A stretch of DNA of 64,000 nt. Source: Draconibacterium halophilum (lineage in GTDB: Bacteria; Bacteroidota; Bacteroidia; Bacteroidales; Prolixibacteraceae). A program made the position numbers and the translations under genes. The notes below the pieces were generated by a model. It saw only the letters and a program-made list of their open reading frames with translations, ran no database searches and was not told where the DNA came from. Below, in pieces: positions 51,151 to 60,996 of the stretch (the stretch's first letter is position 1; each line of letters starts with the position of its first letter). The stretch is from NCBI RefSeq assembly GCF_010448835.1, contig NZ_CP048409.1:372001-436000 (forward strand), in the 5' to 3' direction.

Positions 51151-52146
51151 TTATTCTTTTTGCATTGCATCGTCAAAAGCGACATCTGACGGTGCAAAGT
51201 CGACCTTTTTAACAAACTCACAGGCTTCTGTGGCACCTGCCTCGCGGTCCATTCCGCTGTCTTCCCATTCTACTGAAAGCGGCCCGTTATAAGCGATATC
51301 ATTCAGTGCCCGAATAATATTTTCGAACTGAATTTTACCACGCCCCAAACTGCGGAAATTCCAATATCTGCGGTTATCGCCAAATTCCATGTGCCCGCCA
51401 AAAACACCTACTCCAGTTGGCACATCGCTCCAGTATACATCTTTCATGTGCACACGGAAAATACGATCGGCAAATTCATAAATAAAACGTACATAATCAA
51501 CATGCTGGTAACCAAAATGACTGGGATCGTAGTTATAACCAAACGCCGGATGATAATCCAAAGCTTTTAGTGCCAAATGTGCAGTGTGAATATCAAAAGC
51601 AATTTCTGTTGGATGCGCCTCCAGCGCGAATTTTATGCCCAAACTTTGGTACTCATCCAAAATAGGTTTCCACCGACATGCAAATTCAGCATAACCTTCT
51701 TCAATCATTTCCGACGAAACTGGCGGAAAGGAATACAACATGTGCCAAACGGGGCTTCCGGTAAAGCCTGCTACCGTATCGATACCCAGACGTTTGGCCA
51801 CTTCTGCTGTTTTTACCATTTCTTCTGCTGCCCGCTGACGCACACCCTCCGGGTCGCCATCGCCCCAAACATGCGGGCTTGCAATGTTTTTGTGCCGTGC
51901 ATCAATTGGATCGCATACACACTGACCATCCAGGTGTGTAGAAATGGTAAACAGTTGTAAATCGTATTTATTCAATAATTCTCTTCTGTTATCGCAATAA
52001 GCCTGGTCGGCTTTTGCAATTTCCATGTGATCGCCCCAGGTACAGAGTTCCAGCCCGTCGTAGCCAAATTGTTTTGCTTTCTCACACATGGTTTCAAAGG
52101 GAAGATCGGCCCATTGTCCGCTGAAAAGTGTTACTGGTCTTGCCAT
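51151..52146 (-). CDS. Sugar phosphate isomerase/epimerase (TIM barrel)
   Basis: 331 residues. GYDGLELCTWGDHMEI, IDTVAGFTGSPVWHML, KFALEAHPTEIAFDIH, NYDPSHFGYQHVDYV, RVHMKDVYW and LSVEWEDSGMDREAGA are the metal-binding strands of the xylose-isomerase-like/IolE fold. Upstream gene is a Gfo/Idh/MocA enzyme 37 bp away, so the two work on the same sugar or inositol derivative. Confidence 0.92.
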   Translation of the reverse strand: MARPVTLFSGQWADLPFETMCEKAKQFGYDGLELCTWGDHMEIAKADQAYCDNRRELLNKYDLQLFTISTHLDGQCVCDPIDARHKNIASPHVWGDGDPEGVRQRAAEEMVKTAEVAKRLGIDTVAGFTGSPVWHMLYSFPPVSSEMIEEGYAEFACRWKPILDEYQSLGIKFALEAHPTEIAFDIHTAHLALKALDYHPAFGYNYDPSHFGYQHVDYVRFIYEFADRIFRVHMKDVYWSDVPTGVGVFGGHMEFGDNRRYWNFRSLGRGKIQFENIIRALNDIAYNGPLSVEWEDSGMDREAGATEACEFVKKVDFAPSDVAFDDAMQKE

Positions 52147-52183
52147 TATTGTTGTTGTTTAAAGTTCAGTTTTTTTAATGAAT

Positions 52184-53356
52184 TTAATCGATCGTTTCGC
52201 CAAATTTAACCCATTTCACATCGTCGTTGTATCCTGCGCTCACAACGGTATCAATGAATTGCATTCCGCGAATACCATCTTCTACTCCAGGGAAATCAAG
52301 CATTTCGGGTGTTGGCTGTTCGCCATTGGCTTTGGCGCGTACGGTAAGCGCAAAATTGCGGTAGATATTGGCAAAAGCTTCCAGATACCCTTCCGGATGG
52401 CCGCCCGGAGTTCGTGTATTGTGCAAGGCTCCCGGAGCATCGAGGTTCGTACCGGTTCTTAATAGCTGTGCCGGCTGATCGCTCCATTTTAAAAGCAAAG
52501 TATTGGGCTCGTGCTGGTTCCATTCCAGACCACCTTTTTCGCCGTAAACCCTTATTTTAATAGCATTTTCCTCGCCGGCAGCAATTTGTGTTGCCGTTAA
52601 CACTCCTTTTGCTCCATTGTTAAAACGCAGAAATGCAGATCCATCGTCGTCGAGCAAACGATTGGGAACAAAAACATTTAGGTCGGCACAAATTTCAGTT
52701 ACTCGCAATCCGGAGATGTATTCAGTAAGCTGATGTGCATGTGTTCCAATATCGCCCATACAACCTGCTTTTCCGGAGCGTTTTGGATCGGTACGCCAAC
52801 TGGCCTGTGCATTTCCTGCATCTTCTACTTTTGATGAAAGCCAACCTTGCGGATACTCAACAAGTATTTTTCGGATTTGTCCTAATCGGCCTTCGCTAAC
52901 CATATGTTTGGCTTGTTTTACAGCCGGATAACCCGAATAAGTGTGCGTTAGCGCAAAAGTTAAACCCGTTTCATCAAGTTTTTCTTTGAGCTTCAGCGCT
53001 TCATCAAGTGTAAAAGTTATGGGTTTATCGAGTACCACATGAAATCCGTTATCGAGTGCCATCATAGCCGGAGCAAAATGCACAAAATTAGGTGTTACAA
53101 TCGACACAAAATCCATTCGTTCGCCTTCGGGAAGTTTCGCTTCTTTCTCAAACATTTCCTGGTAAGTGTCGTAAACCCGGTGTTCCGGAAGATAATAAAG
53201 TTGCCCCGATTCTTTTGAAATTTCAGGATTCACACTAAAGCAGCCGCACACCAGTTCAATTTGGTTATCCATAAAAGCAGCCAGACGGTGAATTGCCCCA
53301 ATAAATGCATCGGTGCCCCCACCAACCATTCCCATGCGTAGTTTTCTATTCATCAT
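52184..53356 (-). CDS. Gfo/Idh/MocA oxidoreductase (cytosolic)
   Basis: 390 residues. LRMGMVGGGTDAFIGAIHRL (dinucleotide loop), FVSIVTPNFVHFAPAMMALD, VVLDKPITFTLDEALKLK (the EKP-equivalent motif with LDKP), CMGDIGTHAHQLTEYISGL. No signal peptide. Operon with the isomerase gene; the substrate is probably a sugar or cyclitol taken up by the TonB system upstream. Confidence 0.9.
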   Translation of the reverse strand: MMNRKLRMGMVGGGTDAFIGAIHRLAAFMDNQIELVCGCFSVNPEISKESGQLYYLPEHRVYDTYQEMFEKEAKLPEGERMDFVSIVTPNFVHFAPAMMALDNGFHVVLDKPITFTLDEALKLKEKLDETGLTFALTHTYSGYPAVKQAKHMVSEGRLGQIRKILVEYPQGWLSSKVEDAGNAQASWRTDPKRSGKAGCMGDIGTHAHQLTEYISGLRVTEICADLNVFVPNRLLDDDGSAFLRFNNGAKGVLTATQIAAGEENAIKIRVYGEKGGLEWNQHEPNTLLLKWSDQPAQLLRTGTNLDAPGALHNTRTPGGHPEGYLEAFANIYRNFALTVRAKANGEQPTPEMLDFPGVEDGIRGMQFIDTVVSAGYNDDVKWVKFGETID

Positions 53357-53610
53357 GATTTATTTAGTTTATGTTGATTCAGTATTATTTCATAAAATTA
53401 AGAACTCTTTTTAAGGAAACAAAAGCAACCAGCACTTCTTTCTGTTCTATTCTGTTTTATACCGTTTTTTAACCGATTTCACTCCATGTAAGCAAAAGCT
53501 GCCCTGAGGGAATTTTTATTGTTACACTCTTCTTATTATAAGGATTAATAAAAACGGTTTTATACCTATCGGTGTTGATTTATTTTACCCCTAGCAAGCG
53601 GTTTTCTGAT

Positions 53611-55991
53611 TTAAAATTCAATAATGATTCCGATGGTAGGCAAAACAGTTCCCGATTTGCTTTCGATTTCGTTTAAGACATAACGTGTACCGTTTTCTTG
53701 CAGGAGAAAATTCCCGTTGGCATCTTCGGCACGAACGATAATATCGTTTTGCTGTGCCTGAAAATTATAAAGGTTCTGAATATCGATGTAAAATTTAGCA
53801 GTAAGTTTATCGAAATAATAGGATTTATCTACACGAAGATCAAGCTGATGAAATGGATCGAAGCGTTTAGCATTTAGCTGGTTATAATCGTAGTACGGAC
53901 CGCCTTGTAAATTCCAGGCTTCTACCAGCGACGATTTTTCTATATCCCAGGGGTATAAGGTAAACCGCCAACAAACCGCCAGCGTGCTCCAACGCGCCAA
54001 TTACGTTTCAGATCTTTTGTAGTGGTGACTGTGATTAGGTGTTTCGAGTCCCAACTTGACGGGATATAGGCGCCTTCTCCATCTTTAAATTCGCTGCGTA
54101 CCAAGGTGTACGACAGGTTAAAGTTAAATCCATCCGTTGAATTAATGCGCGCTTGAAACTCTGCTCCATAAGCTCTTCCCTCGGATGTTGAAAACACTTC
54201 TTCATCACCAACAACACCAAAATCGGCTCCAAGATTTGCCAGGCTAATCTGATCTTTCACCGAAAACGGATAGTCGGAGTAACCTTTCCAAAATGCCTCG
54301 GCCGATAACTGTACCGTTGATTTTGGACGAAATTCCAAACCTCCAATTAAATGATCTACCGCAATGTATTTCAGGTTGTTTGCTTTGTTCACCAAAACAC
54401 CATTCTCCTTGTAACCCAAAGAAGTGTAGGTCGGCAACTGGTAGTAACGTCCGGTGTTAAAATTTAGGCTCCATTTATCGGTTAAACTGTACGATGCCGA
54501 AAAACGCGGCGAAAACTGATCCAGCAAATTCTTCATGCTCGACGAGTAATTATTAGCATCGGTTCGAACACCAAGCGACAAGGCCAAACGTTCATTAAAA
54601 ACCGATTTGCTTAACTGTGCAAACAAACCATATTTTACAAGGTTTAAATCGGTGTTGTAACTAATATCAACCGGCTGACCATTATAAAAACGACGAAACT
54701 GCGAGTTGTTTTTGTAAGTCACAAAATCGAGGTTAGCGCCAAAATTTAGCTTAAAACCATTCATTCGCGAAGTGTTCTCAAAACGAAACTTGTTTTCCGC
54801 CTCCTGCGAATCGTAATCCAGAATTTTATTCTCTTCTGAACTTTCGTCATTATCCAGGTATTTATAAGCATTATTGTTTAAATGGCTGCGGCTTGCCACA
54901 AAAGTTTGATAGCTGTTTTCCCGGTAGTGTTTATAAACGGCACCTACCGTGTATGACCATTGTTTATTCACCGGAATTTCGCTGAGGATATACTTTTGTT
55001 CTTCGTCAGGATCTTCAATATCTTCATTCAACTCAAAAAGATCGTTGGCTCCCAGGCCAATAAGCGTTAACTCATTCTTTTTATCAAAACGGGTACGCAT
55101 CTTAAACTGCATATCAGTAAATGTGGGTAAAAAAGGAAGTTCCAAAGCGCTAAACAAAAACTGTAAATACGACTGACGAACGGAAACAACAAAGTTTGTC
55201 TTTTCGCCTATCGGGCCATCCAGGGTAGCTGCTATTTCGGATGCACCCAGCGTTCCGTGAAAGTTCAGTTTTTCCTCGTTTCCATCAATCTGGTAAAATT
55301 CCAATACTCCGCTTAATGCATTTCCCCGGTTGGCCGGAAAAGCACCTGAGTAATAATTAACTTCACGAATAAAATCGGCGTTTAAAATACCAACCGGCCC
55401 ACCGGAAGCACCCTGCGTTGCAAAGTGATTAATAAATGGCACTTCTACTCCATCGAGGTAAAAACGACTCTCTGACGGGCCACCACCACGAATAATAATA
55501 TCGTTGCGATAAGCCGGTGTTGACTGCACACCGGGAAACGACTGAATAACTTTTGAAATATCGCGGTTGGCACCCGGGCTTTTCTCAATTTCGCCAATAC
55601 CAATACTGCGAAGGGAAAGTGGGCTCTCTACCGTTTTTCGGAACGGAGAAGCCGTAACAGTAACTTCCTCCAATTCTGAAACCGATTTTTCGAGCAATAT
55701 TTCAACAAAACGAGTACCGGAGTTATTCACCTCCACCTCCGACGAAATGGCTTTTTTATACCCCACAAAACTGGCTTCAATTCGAATAAAACCCGGAGTC
55801 AGGTTTCTAAACTCAAAATGTCCTTCTTCATCTGTTATTGTTCCATTTGAGGTGCCCGAAACCAGCACATTAACAAATGGAAGTGGCTCGTTGCTAACTG
55901 CATCAACAATTTTTCCGGTTAATGCAGCATTTTGTGCAAAAATAAAAATTGGCAATCCAAATAAAACCAAAAGTAATACGACTCTTCTCAT
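53611..55991 (-). pseudogene. TonB-dependent receptor, C-terminus separated by a 1-base frameshift
   Basis: The first frame runs from the ATG at 55991 for 683 residues: signal peptide (MRRVVLLLVLFGLPIFIFAQ), carboxypeptidase-regulatory domain (21-110; LTGKIVDAVSNEPLPFVNVL), plug (ISKVIQSFPGVQSTPAYRND; IIIRGGGPSESRFYLDGVEV) and most of the barrel, ending GGLPYTPGI. The second frame continues from WDIEKSSLVEAWNLQGGPYY to IIIEF, a proper terminal Phe. Restoring one G/C in the run at 53950-53953 gives GGLPYTPWDIEK. Joined, about 790 residues. It imports a nutrient, perhaps the sugar used by the neighbouring oxidoreductases; no SusD partner is present. Confidence 0.9.
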
Positions 55992-56098
55992 TGACTTTGT
56001 TTAATATTTCTATTAAAAATCCCAAACAAAACTAAGTAGTAAAAGTTGAGAAAGGTATATTGTTTTTATAAATTAGTCCTCGAAAAATTAAAAAGAAA

Positions 56099-56554
56099 AT
56101 GCGTGTTGTTATTCAAAAAGTAAAGGAAGCCTCGGTTACGGTTGAAGGCGAAAAAATATCAGCCATACAAAACGGACTGCTAATCTTGATCGGAATTGAA
56201 AACGAAGATTCGCAGGAAGACATTGATTACTTGGTAAAAAAGTCGACGCAACTTAGGATTTTCGATGATGAGAATGGCGTGATGAACCGCTCGGTAAAAG
56301 ATGTTGACGGCGATATTATTGTGGTAAGCCAGTTTACCCTGCAAGCCAACACAAAGAAAGGCAACCGCCCGTCGTATATCCGCGCTGCCAAACCCGACAT
56401 CTCTATTCTTATGTACGAAAAATTTGTAGCAGCAATGGAAGTAGCTCTGGGCAAAAAAGTAGGAACCGGAAAATTTGGTGCCATGATGGATGTTGCGCTG
56501 ACAAACGATGGCCCGGTTACAATTGTTATCGACTCGAAACAGAAGGATTTTTGA
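56099..56554 (+). CDS. dtd: D-aminoacyl-tRNA deacylase
   Basis: 151 residues. MRVVIQKVKEASVTVEGEKI at the start, the SQFTL motif in IIVVSQFTLQANTKKGNRPS and the cross-subunit GPVT motif in NDGPVTIVID. Removes D-amino acids from mischarged tRNA. Divergent from the TonB gene and 86 bp before a MazG-like gene on the same strand. Confidence 0.96.
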   Translation: MRVVIQKVKEASVTVEGEKISAIQNGLLILIGIENEDSQEDIDYLVKKSTQLRIFDDENGVMNRSVKDVDGDIIVVSQFTLQANTKKGNRPSYIRAAKPDISILMYEKFVAAMEVALGKKVGTGKFGAMMDVALTNDGPVTIVIDSKQKDF

Positions 56555-56640
56555 GCGAAGAGACTTTGTGATGGTGAGACGATGAGAGATGAGAACTTGA
56601 AATTAGCTTCCCACAAAACTAAATACTTATAAATTTTAAG

Positions 56641-56976
56641 ATGAAAAACGAACTTACAATAACCGATGCCCAAAAGCAGGTTGATGAATGGATTAAAACC
56701 ATTGGCGTACGCTATTTCAGCGAACTCACAAACATGGCCATTCTTAGCGAAGAAGTGGGAGAACTGGCGCGTATTATGGCCCGAAAATATGGCGATCAAT
56801 CCTTTAAAAAGTCGGATGAAAAATATAACCTTGCTGATGAAATGGCCGATGTACTTTGGGTGTTAATTTGTTTGGCCAACCAAACCGGTGTTGACTTGAA
56901 CAAAGCCTTTCTGAAAAATATGGAGAAAAAAACCATCAGAGACGGCGACCGACATAAAAACAATGAAAAACTTTAA
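56641..56976 (+). CDS. MazG-like nucleotide pyrophosphohydrolase
   Basis: 111 residues. ILSEEVGELARIMARKYGDQ and LADEMADVLWVLICLANQTG give the E-x-x-E ... E-x-x-D metal sites of MazG/iMazG. Hydrolyses (d)NTPs to monophosphates, removing harmful nucleotides. Probably co-transcribed with dtd, a quality-control pair. Ends DRHKNNEKL. Confidence 0.92.
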   Translation: MKNELTITDAQKQVDEWIKTIGVRYFSELTNMAILSEEVGELARIMARKYGDQSFKKSDEKYNLADEMADVLWVLICLANQTGVDLNKAFLKNMEKKTIRDGDRHKNNEKL

Positions 56977-57116
56977 TCCTAAGAATTTCGCACCTTCGTT
57001 TTTACAATCCGGCAAAAATTAAACACTCGTTCTGTTAATCCGTCAATTCTCCCAAATATTAAGCAGTTATAAAACATTTATCCCTAGCCTGTTTCATTGA
57101 CTTATATCGTATTCCT

Positions 57117-57137
57117 AATAAAGAAAATTTCTTTATT
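57117..57137. promoter_or_regulatory. 21-bp perfect palindrome in the aminotransferase leader
   Basis: AATAAAGAAA-A-TTTCTTTATT is exactly self-complementary, 63 bp before the ATG at 57201 and right at the region where a -7 box would lie. Could be an operator; no known regulator is claimed. Confidence 0.4.
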
Positions 57138-57200
57138 TTGTGTTCGGAAAAGAAGACAGCAAGCTTTTCGAACTTAAATACTGAAACGAAAAATTTAGAA

Positions 57201-58220
57201 ATGGAAAATCTCGATTGGAAAAACATTGGGTTTGGATACCGCGATACAGACTATAATATCCGTTGTTACTACCGCAACGGCAAGTGGGGAGAATTGGAGA
57301 TCAGTTCATCGAACAGTATCAATATTCACATGTCGGCAACGGCATTGCACTATGGACAGGAAGCTTTTGAAGGACTAAAAGCCTTTAAAGGAAAAGATGG
57401 CAAGGTCAGGGTTTTTCGCATGGATGAAAACGCCAAACGTATGCAACATTCTGCCGATGGTATTCTGATGGAAAAACTCCCGGTTGAGAAATTCCAGGAA
57501 GCCGTTCGAATGGCTGTAAAAATGAATGAACGTTTTATTCCTCCTTACGAATCGGGCGCAGCACTTTATATTCGTCCGCTTTTAATTGGCACCGGCCCGC
57601 AAATTGGCGTTGCTCCTGCCGAAGAGTACCTGTTTATGGTTTTTGTAATGCCGGTTGGCCCCTATTTTCCGGAAGGATTCAAACCTACAAACCTGGTTAT
57701 TTACCGCGAGTTCGACCGCGCTGCTCCACAAGGAACAGGAAAATATAAAGTTGGCGGTAACTACGCTGCCAGCATGCTCGAAGGCAAAAAAGCCAAAAAG
57801 AATGGTTTTTCGGCTGTACTTTACCTCGACAGTAAAGAAAAAAAATACATCGACGAATGTGGGCCTGCAAACTTCTTTGGCATAAAAAACAATACTTACA
57901 TCACTCCGGAATCGGATTCAATACTTCCGTCAATCACCAATAAAAGCCTTATCGTTTTGGCCGAAGAGATGGGATTGAATGTTGAACGCCGCAAAGTTAC
58001 GTACGAAGAACTGAGCGAGTTTGAAGAAGTTGGAGCTTGCGGAACTGCCGCTGTAATTTCGCCAATAAAAGGCATTTACGATAACGACAACGATAAGTGG
58101 TACAAATACGGTAACCAGGAAGAAGCCGGCCAGTGGTCGACAAAATTGTACGACAAAATTCGCGCAATACAATATGGAGACGAGCCCGATACGCATGGAT
58201 GGGTGGAGATAATTGAGTAA
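57201..58220 (+). CDS. ilvE: Branched-chain amino acid aminotransferase
   Basis: 339 residues from the ATG at 57201 (an upstream GTG-type frame from 57138 would cover the operator). PLP fold type IV: LHYGQEAFEGLKAFKGKDGK, YIRPLLIGTGPQIGVAP, PQGTGKYKVGGNYAASMLEG (with the PLP Lys in KVGG), YIDECGPANFFGIKNN and EVGACGTAAVISPI. Interconverts Leu, Ile and Val with their keto acids. Strong terminator right behind. Confidence 0.94.
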   Translation: MENLDWKNIGFGYRDTDYNIRCYYRNGKWGELEISSSNSINIHMSATALHYGQEAFEGLKAFKGKDGKVRVFRMDENAKRMQHSADGILMEKLPVEKFQEAVRMAVKMNERFIPPYESGAALYIRPLLIGTGPQIGVAPAEEYLFMVFVMPVGPYFPEGFKPTNLVIYREFDRAAPQGTGKYKVGGNYAASMLEGKKAKKNGFSAVLYLDSKEKKYIDECGPANFFGIKNNTYITPESDSILPSITNKSLIVLAEEMGLNVERRKVTYEELSEFEEVGACGTAAVISPIKGIYDNDNDKWYKYGNQEEAGQWSTKLYDKIRAIQYGDEPDTHGWVEIIE

Positions 58221-58240
58221 AACAGAAATCAACAATATTG

Positions 58241-58274
58241 AAAAGCTTCGAAAAATTTCGAAGCTTTTTTTTTT
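58241..58274 (+). terminator. Intrinsic terminator after ilvE
   Basis: AAAAGCTTCGAAA-AAT-TTCGAAGCTTTT stem with a T10 run, 20 nt past the stop. Confidence 0.88.
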
Positions 58275-58278
58275 CTAC

Positions 58279-58304
58279 TGTAACTATCCTGTAACTTGTC
58301 CGTC
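58279..58304 (+). promoter_or_regulatory. ECF-type promoter TGTAAC-N16-CGTC upstream of the sigma gene
   Basis: TGTAAC (58279-58284), 16-nt spacer, CGTC (58301-58304). Same two boxes at 59897-59923 before the barrel gene. This is the form of ECF sigma promoters (like B. subtilis SigX). Implies the sigma factor drives its own gene. ATG follows at 58333. Confidence 0.7.
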
Positions 58305-58332
58305 GTATGTAACGAACACGGTTCAGAAACAA

Positions 58333-58818
58333 ATGACAATTACCGAATATAACCTTGCAGTTGACAATTACTCAGATCGCCTGTATCGATTTGTGCTAAA
58401 GAGCATTAAGGATGTACATGCGGCGCAGGATATTGTGCAGGACAGCTACGAGAAATTGTGGAAGAACCACAATAACGTGGATGGCAAAAAAGTAAAATCA
58501 TACCTTTTTACTACTGCTTACCATACTATGATCGACCGCATTCGCAAGGAAAAAAGGTCGTCGTTTGCAGAGGATTTGAGCTTGCCGGAAGAAGGCCATG
58601 AAAGCAATTATTCCGACTTAAGCGAAATACTGAATGAAGCGCTGAATAAACTACCAGAGATACAACGAATGGTAGTGTTGCTGCGCGATTACGAGGGTTA
58701 CAACTACCAGGAAATTGGCGAGCTGACGAATTTAAGCGAATCGCAGGTGAAGGTTTACATTTACCGGGCAAGGTTGTTTCTGAAAAAATATATTGGCAGC
58801 ATTGAGGCTGTGGCATAA
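58333..58818 (+). CDS. ECF sigma-70 factor
   Basis: 161 residues from the ATG at 58333; a TTG-led frame from 58213 covers the terminator and promoter and is not real. Region 2: LYRFVLKSIKDVHAAQDIVQ and DSYEKLWKN; region 4: KLPEIQRMVVLLRDYEGYNY, QEIGELTNLSESQVKVYIYR and ARLFLKKYI. Directs RNA polymerase to a small envelope regulon. An 18-nt gap to the next gene, which encodes the likely anti-sigma factor. Confidence 0.95.
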   Translation: MTITEYNLAVDNYSDRLYRFVLKSIKDVHAAQDIVQDSYEKLWKNHNNVDGKKVKSYLFTTAYHTMIDRIRKEKRSSFAEDLSLPEEGHESNYSDLSEILNEALNKLPEIQRMVVLLRDYEGYNYQEIGELTNLSESQVKVYIYRARLFLKKYIGSIEAVA

Positions 58819-58835
58819 ATAGAGAGGGGAGAAAC

Positions 58836-59882
58836 ATGAAGGAGATTAACAAAACAAATTACGAGGCCTATTTTATCGATTACCTTGAGGGCAATCTCGA
58901 TGAAGGATTGATCGATAGCTTTATTGCGTTTCTGAAAGAAAACCCCGAGCTGAAAAAGGAGATGGAACTTTATGAACCCATTTCTGTGAAACCGGAAAAG
59001 GTGGCGTTCAATAACAAAACAGAACTTTATAAAAGCCAATACGATACCGAAGAAACCTTCAATAATACAGCAATTGCGTTGCTGGAAGACGACCTGAGCG
59101 AGGAAGAAAAACAGGAATTTGAAAGCTATCTGGCCAGTCATCCGGAAAAGGGGAAACAGGCTGCAGCTTTCCGAAATACCAAATTAACCGCTGATGAAAG
59201 TATCATTTTTACAGCTAAGAAAAAGCTATACAAAAAAGCGGCTGGCAAAACCATTTTGCTCTGGACAAGCCGTGCGGCAGCGGTTTTAGTTCTTGGCCTT
59301 TTAATTTTTAATCTTACAAACCAGAATAACACGGTTGAAGAAAACGCATCGCAACAAATTGTTGAGATAGAAAAAAAGCCTCAGCAAACAATTGAAGAAG
59401 CACCGGTAACATTACCGGAAAATGATGCGGAAACAGTACTTGCCGAAAATATTGAAACCAAAACTCCGGATCCCATAAAAGAAATCGATTCTAAAAAGCC
59501 ACGAATCGAAAACATAATTGAGGAAAACAATACCACTTCAGCACCCGACGAATTGTTGGCCATGCGCGAAACGCTTGTTGTCCCTGAAAAACTGAATTCC
59601 ATCACTGCCTCTTTAAATACAGAAGAAGTTAGTACAACACTGGCTACCATGTACATTATTTATCCGGCCGAAACCTACGACGATGAAATGCTTTTGGCCG
59701 ATCGCGTGAAAGAAAAAATAAATCTACGTAAGATTTCAAAAGCCGGTCTCGATCTTATCGCCAATATTTCTGACGATAGGTTTGAATACGAAACCAACAA
59801 TAACGGCAAAGTAGTGAATTACACTTACGAATCACGTTTGCTGGCATTTTCTATTCCCGGAAAAAATGAGGCTAGTGAATAA
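58836..59882 (+). CDS. Membrane-bound anti-sigma factor (putative)
   Basis: 348 residues. Cytosolic front (about 1-145) with two related zf-HC2-like helical units lacking Cys (YEAYFIDYLEGNLDEGLIDS; NNTAIALLEDDLSEEEKQEF), one membrane helix (SRAAAVLVLGLLIFNLT, about 147-165), then a long periplasmic part rich in Glu, Pro and Thr. The placement directly after the ECF sigma gene and the topology fit an anti-sigma factor; there is no named family I can give for the periplasmic part. Confidence 0.8.
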   Translation: MKEINKTNYEAYFIDYLEGNLDEGLIDSFIAFLKENPELKKEMELYEPISVKPEKVAFNNKTELYKSQYDTEETFNNTAIALLEDDLSEEEKQEFESYLASHPEKGKQAAAFRNTKLTADESIIFTAKKKLYKKAAGKTILLWTSRAAAVLVLGLLIFNLTNQNNTVEENASQQIVEIEKKPQQTIEEAPVTLPENDAETVLAENIETKTPDPIKEIDSKKPRIENIIEENNTTSAPDELLAMRETLVVPEKLNSITASLNTEEVSTTLATMYIIYPAETYDDEMLLADRVKEKINLRKISKAGLDLIANISDDRFEYETNNNGKVVNYTYESRLLAFSIPGKNEASE

Positions 59883-59896
59883 ATTTTATTTTCACT

Positions 59897-59923
59897 GTAA
59901 CTTTTAAAACCACACGCCCGTCA
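59897..59923 (+). promoter_or_regulatory. ECF-type promoter TGTAAC-N17-CGTC upstream of the barrel gene
   Basis: TGTAAC (59897-59902), 17-nt spacer, CGTC (59920-59923); ATG at 59954. Matches the promoter at 58279-58304, so the barrel gene is probably a direct target of the sigma factor. Confidence 0.7.
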
Positions 59924-59953
59924 CAGCATCAGAAACATTTAAACAATATTCAG

Positions 59954-60898
59954 ATGAAACAGTTTTTTATACTCATTTTATGCTGCGCACTAAGCACAAA
60001 TCTATACGCACAAAATGATACCACAAAAGTTAAAGTATTAAAAAAGAACGTAGTTACCGTTGTAGAAGACCACGATAAAGTACAGGTGGTTGTTGGCGAT
60101 GGCGTTGAAGTTATTACCGACGATTGGGGCGACACCACACACGTGCGCGTTGGACGACGCACATTTAAAGTTATTGAAGGCGACAACGGTACTTACGTTA
60201 GAGTTGAAAAAGATAATGATCGCCCAAAATGGTCGGGACGTTTTAACCCGCACTGGGCAGGTCTCGAGGTTGGAGTAAACATCATGACCGGAACCGATTA
60301 TTCCATCTACGACAATAATCCTGAATTTAATAATTATGATGGTGATTTTCTCGACCTGAATCCTGGAAAATCATTAACCTGGAACCTCAACTTTGCAGAA
60401 TTCGCTTTTAAAAACGAGCGCAAAACTTTTGGTGTGGTAACCGGTCTTGGAATAAGTTTTAACGACTATACCTTTAATGATCAGGTAACTATTGAAAAAT
60501 ATAATGAAGACGGAATAATTGTGCCTGTAAACTTACCCAACGATAACGACGGACATAGTATAAAGAAATCAAAATTACACGTGAACTACATTACTGCACC
60601 ATTGATGCTTGAAGTTAAAACACCGCTTCGTATGGGCAGTTCGCGTTTATATTTGGCAGGTGGCGTAATTGGTAGTTTGTACCTGGGATCGCACACCAAA
60701 TACAAGTATTACAAAGGGGGAAAAGAAAAATCGAAAAGTGGTTACAACATTAACCAGTGGAAATACGAACTTACCGGTCGAATTGGGTTTGGCGACTTCT
60801 GTGTATTTGCCAATTACAGCATGACATCGTTATTTAAAGATGGAAGAGGACCTGAAGCTTATCCTCTGATGATCGGTGTTTCGTTCCCTAATATTTAG
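59954..60898 (+). CDS. Outer-membrane beta-barrel protein (PorT-like)
   Basis: 314 residues, signal peptide MKQFFILILCCALSTNLYAQ. A front region of short charged repeats (VVTVVEDHDKVQVVVGDGVE; RVGRRTFKVIEGDNGTYVRV) is followed by an eight-strand type barrel (HWAGLEVGVNIMTGTDYSIY; SRLYLAGGVIGSLYLGS; FGDFCVFANYSMTSLFKDG; last strand PLMIGVSFPNI). It sits in the ECF sigma regulon, probably as envelope-stress output. Closed by a terminator. Confidence 0.87.
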   Translation: MKQFFILILCCALSTNLYAQNDTTKVKVLKKNVVTVVEDHDKVQVVVGDGVEVITDDWGDTTHVRVGRRTFKVIEGDNGTYVRVEKDNDRPKWSGRFNPHWAGLEVGVNIMTGTDYSIYDNNPEFNNYDGDFLDLNPGKSLTWNLNFAEFAFKNERKTFGVVTGLGISFNDYTFNDQVTIEKYNEDGIIVPVNLPNDNDGHSIKKSKLHVNYITAPLMLEVKTPLRMGSSRLYLAGGVIGSLYLGSHTKYKYYKGGKEKSKSGYNINQWKYELTGRIGFGDFCVFANYSMTSLFKDGRGPEAYPLMIGVSFPNI

Positions 60899-60934
60899 TA
60901 TCAGCAAGAAAACACGAAAAATATACAGCTCTTG

Positions 60935-60964
60935 TCCCCGGTAATTTTTGCCGGGGATTTTTTT
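60935..60964 (+). terminator. Intrinsic terminator of the barrel gene
   Basis: TCCCCGG-TAATTTTTG-CCGGGGA stem with TTTTTTT behind. Confidence 0.88.
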
Positions 60965-60996
60965 GCTTTAACCGTTGCTTCGTGTACATTTATTCC

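Noticed and set aside
53611..54000. Independent small gene after the TonB receptor
   Set aside because: It is the out-of-frame C-terminus of the receptor barrel, ending in the typical terminal Phe.
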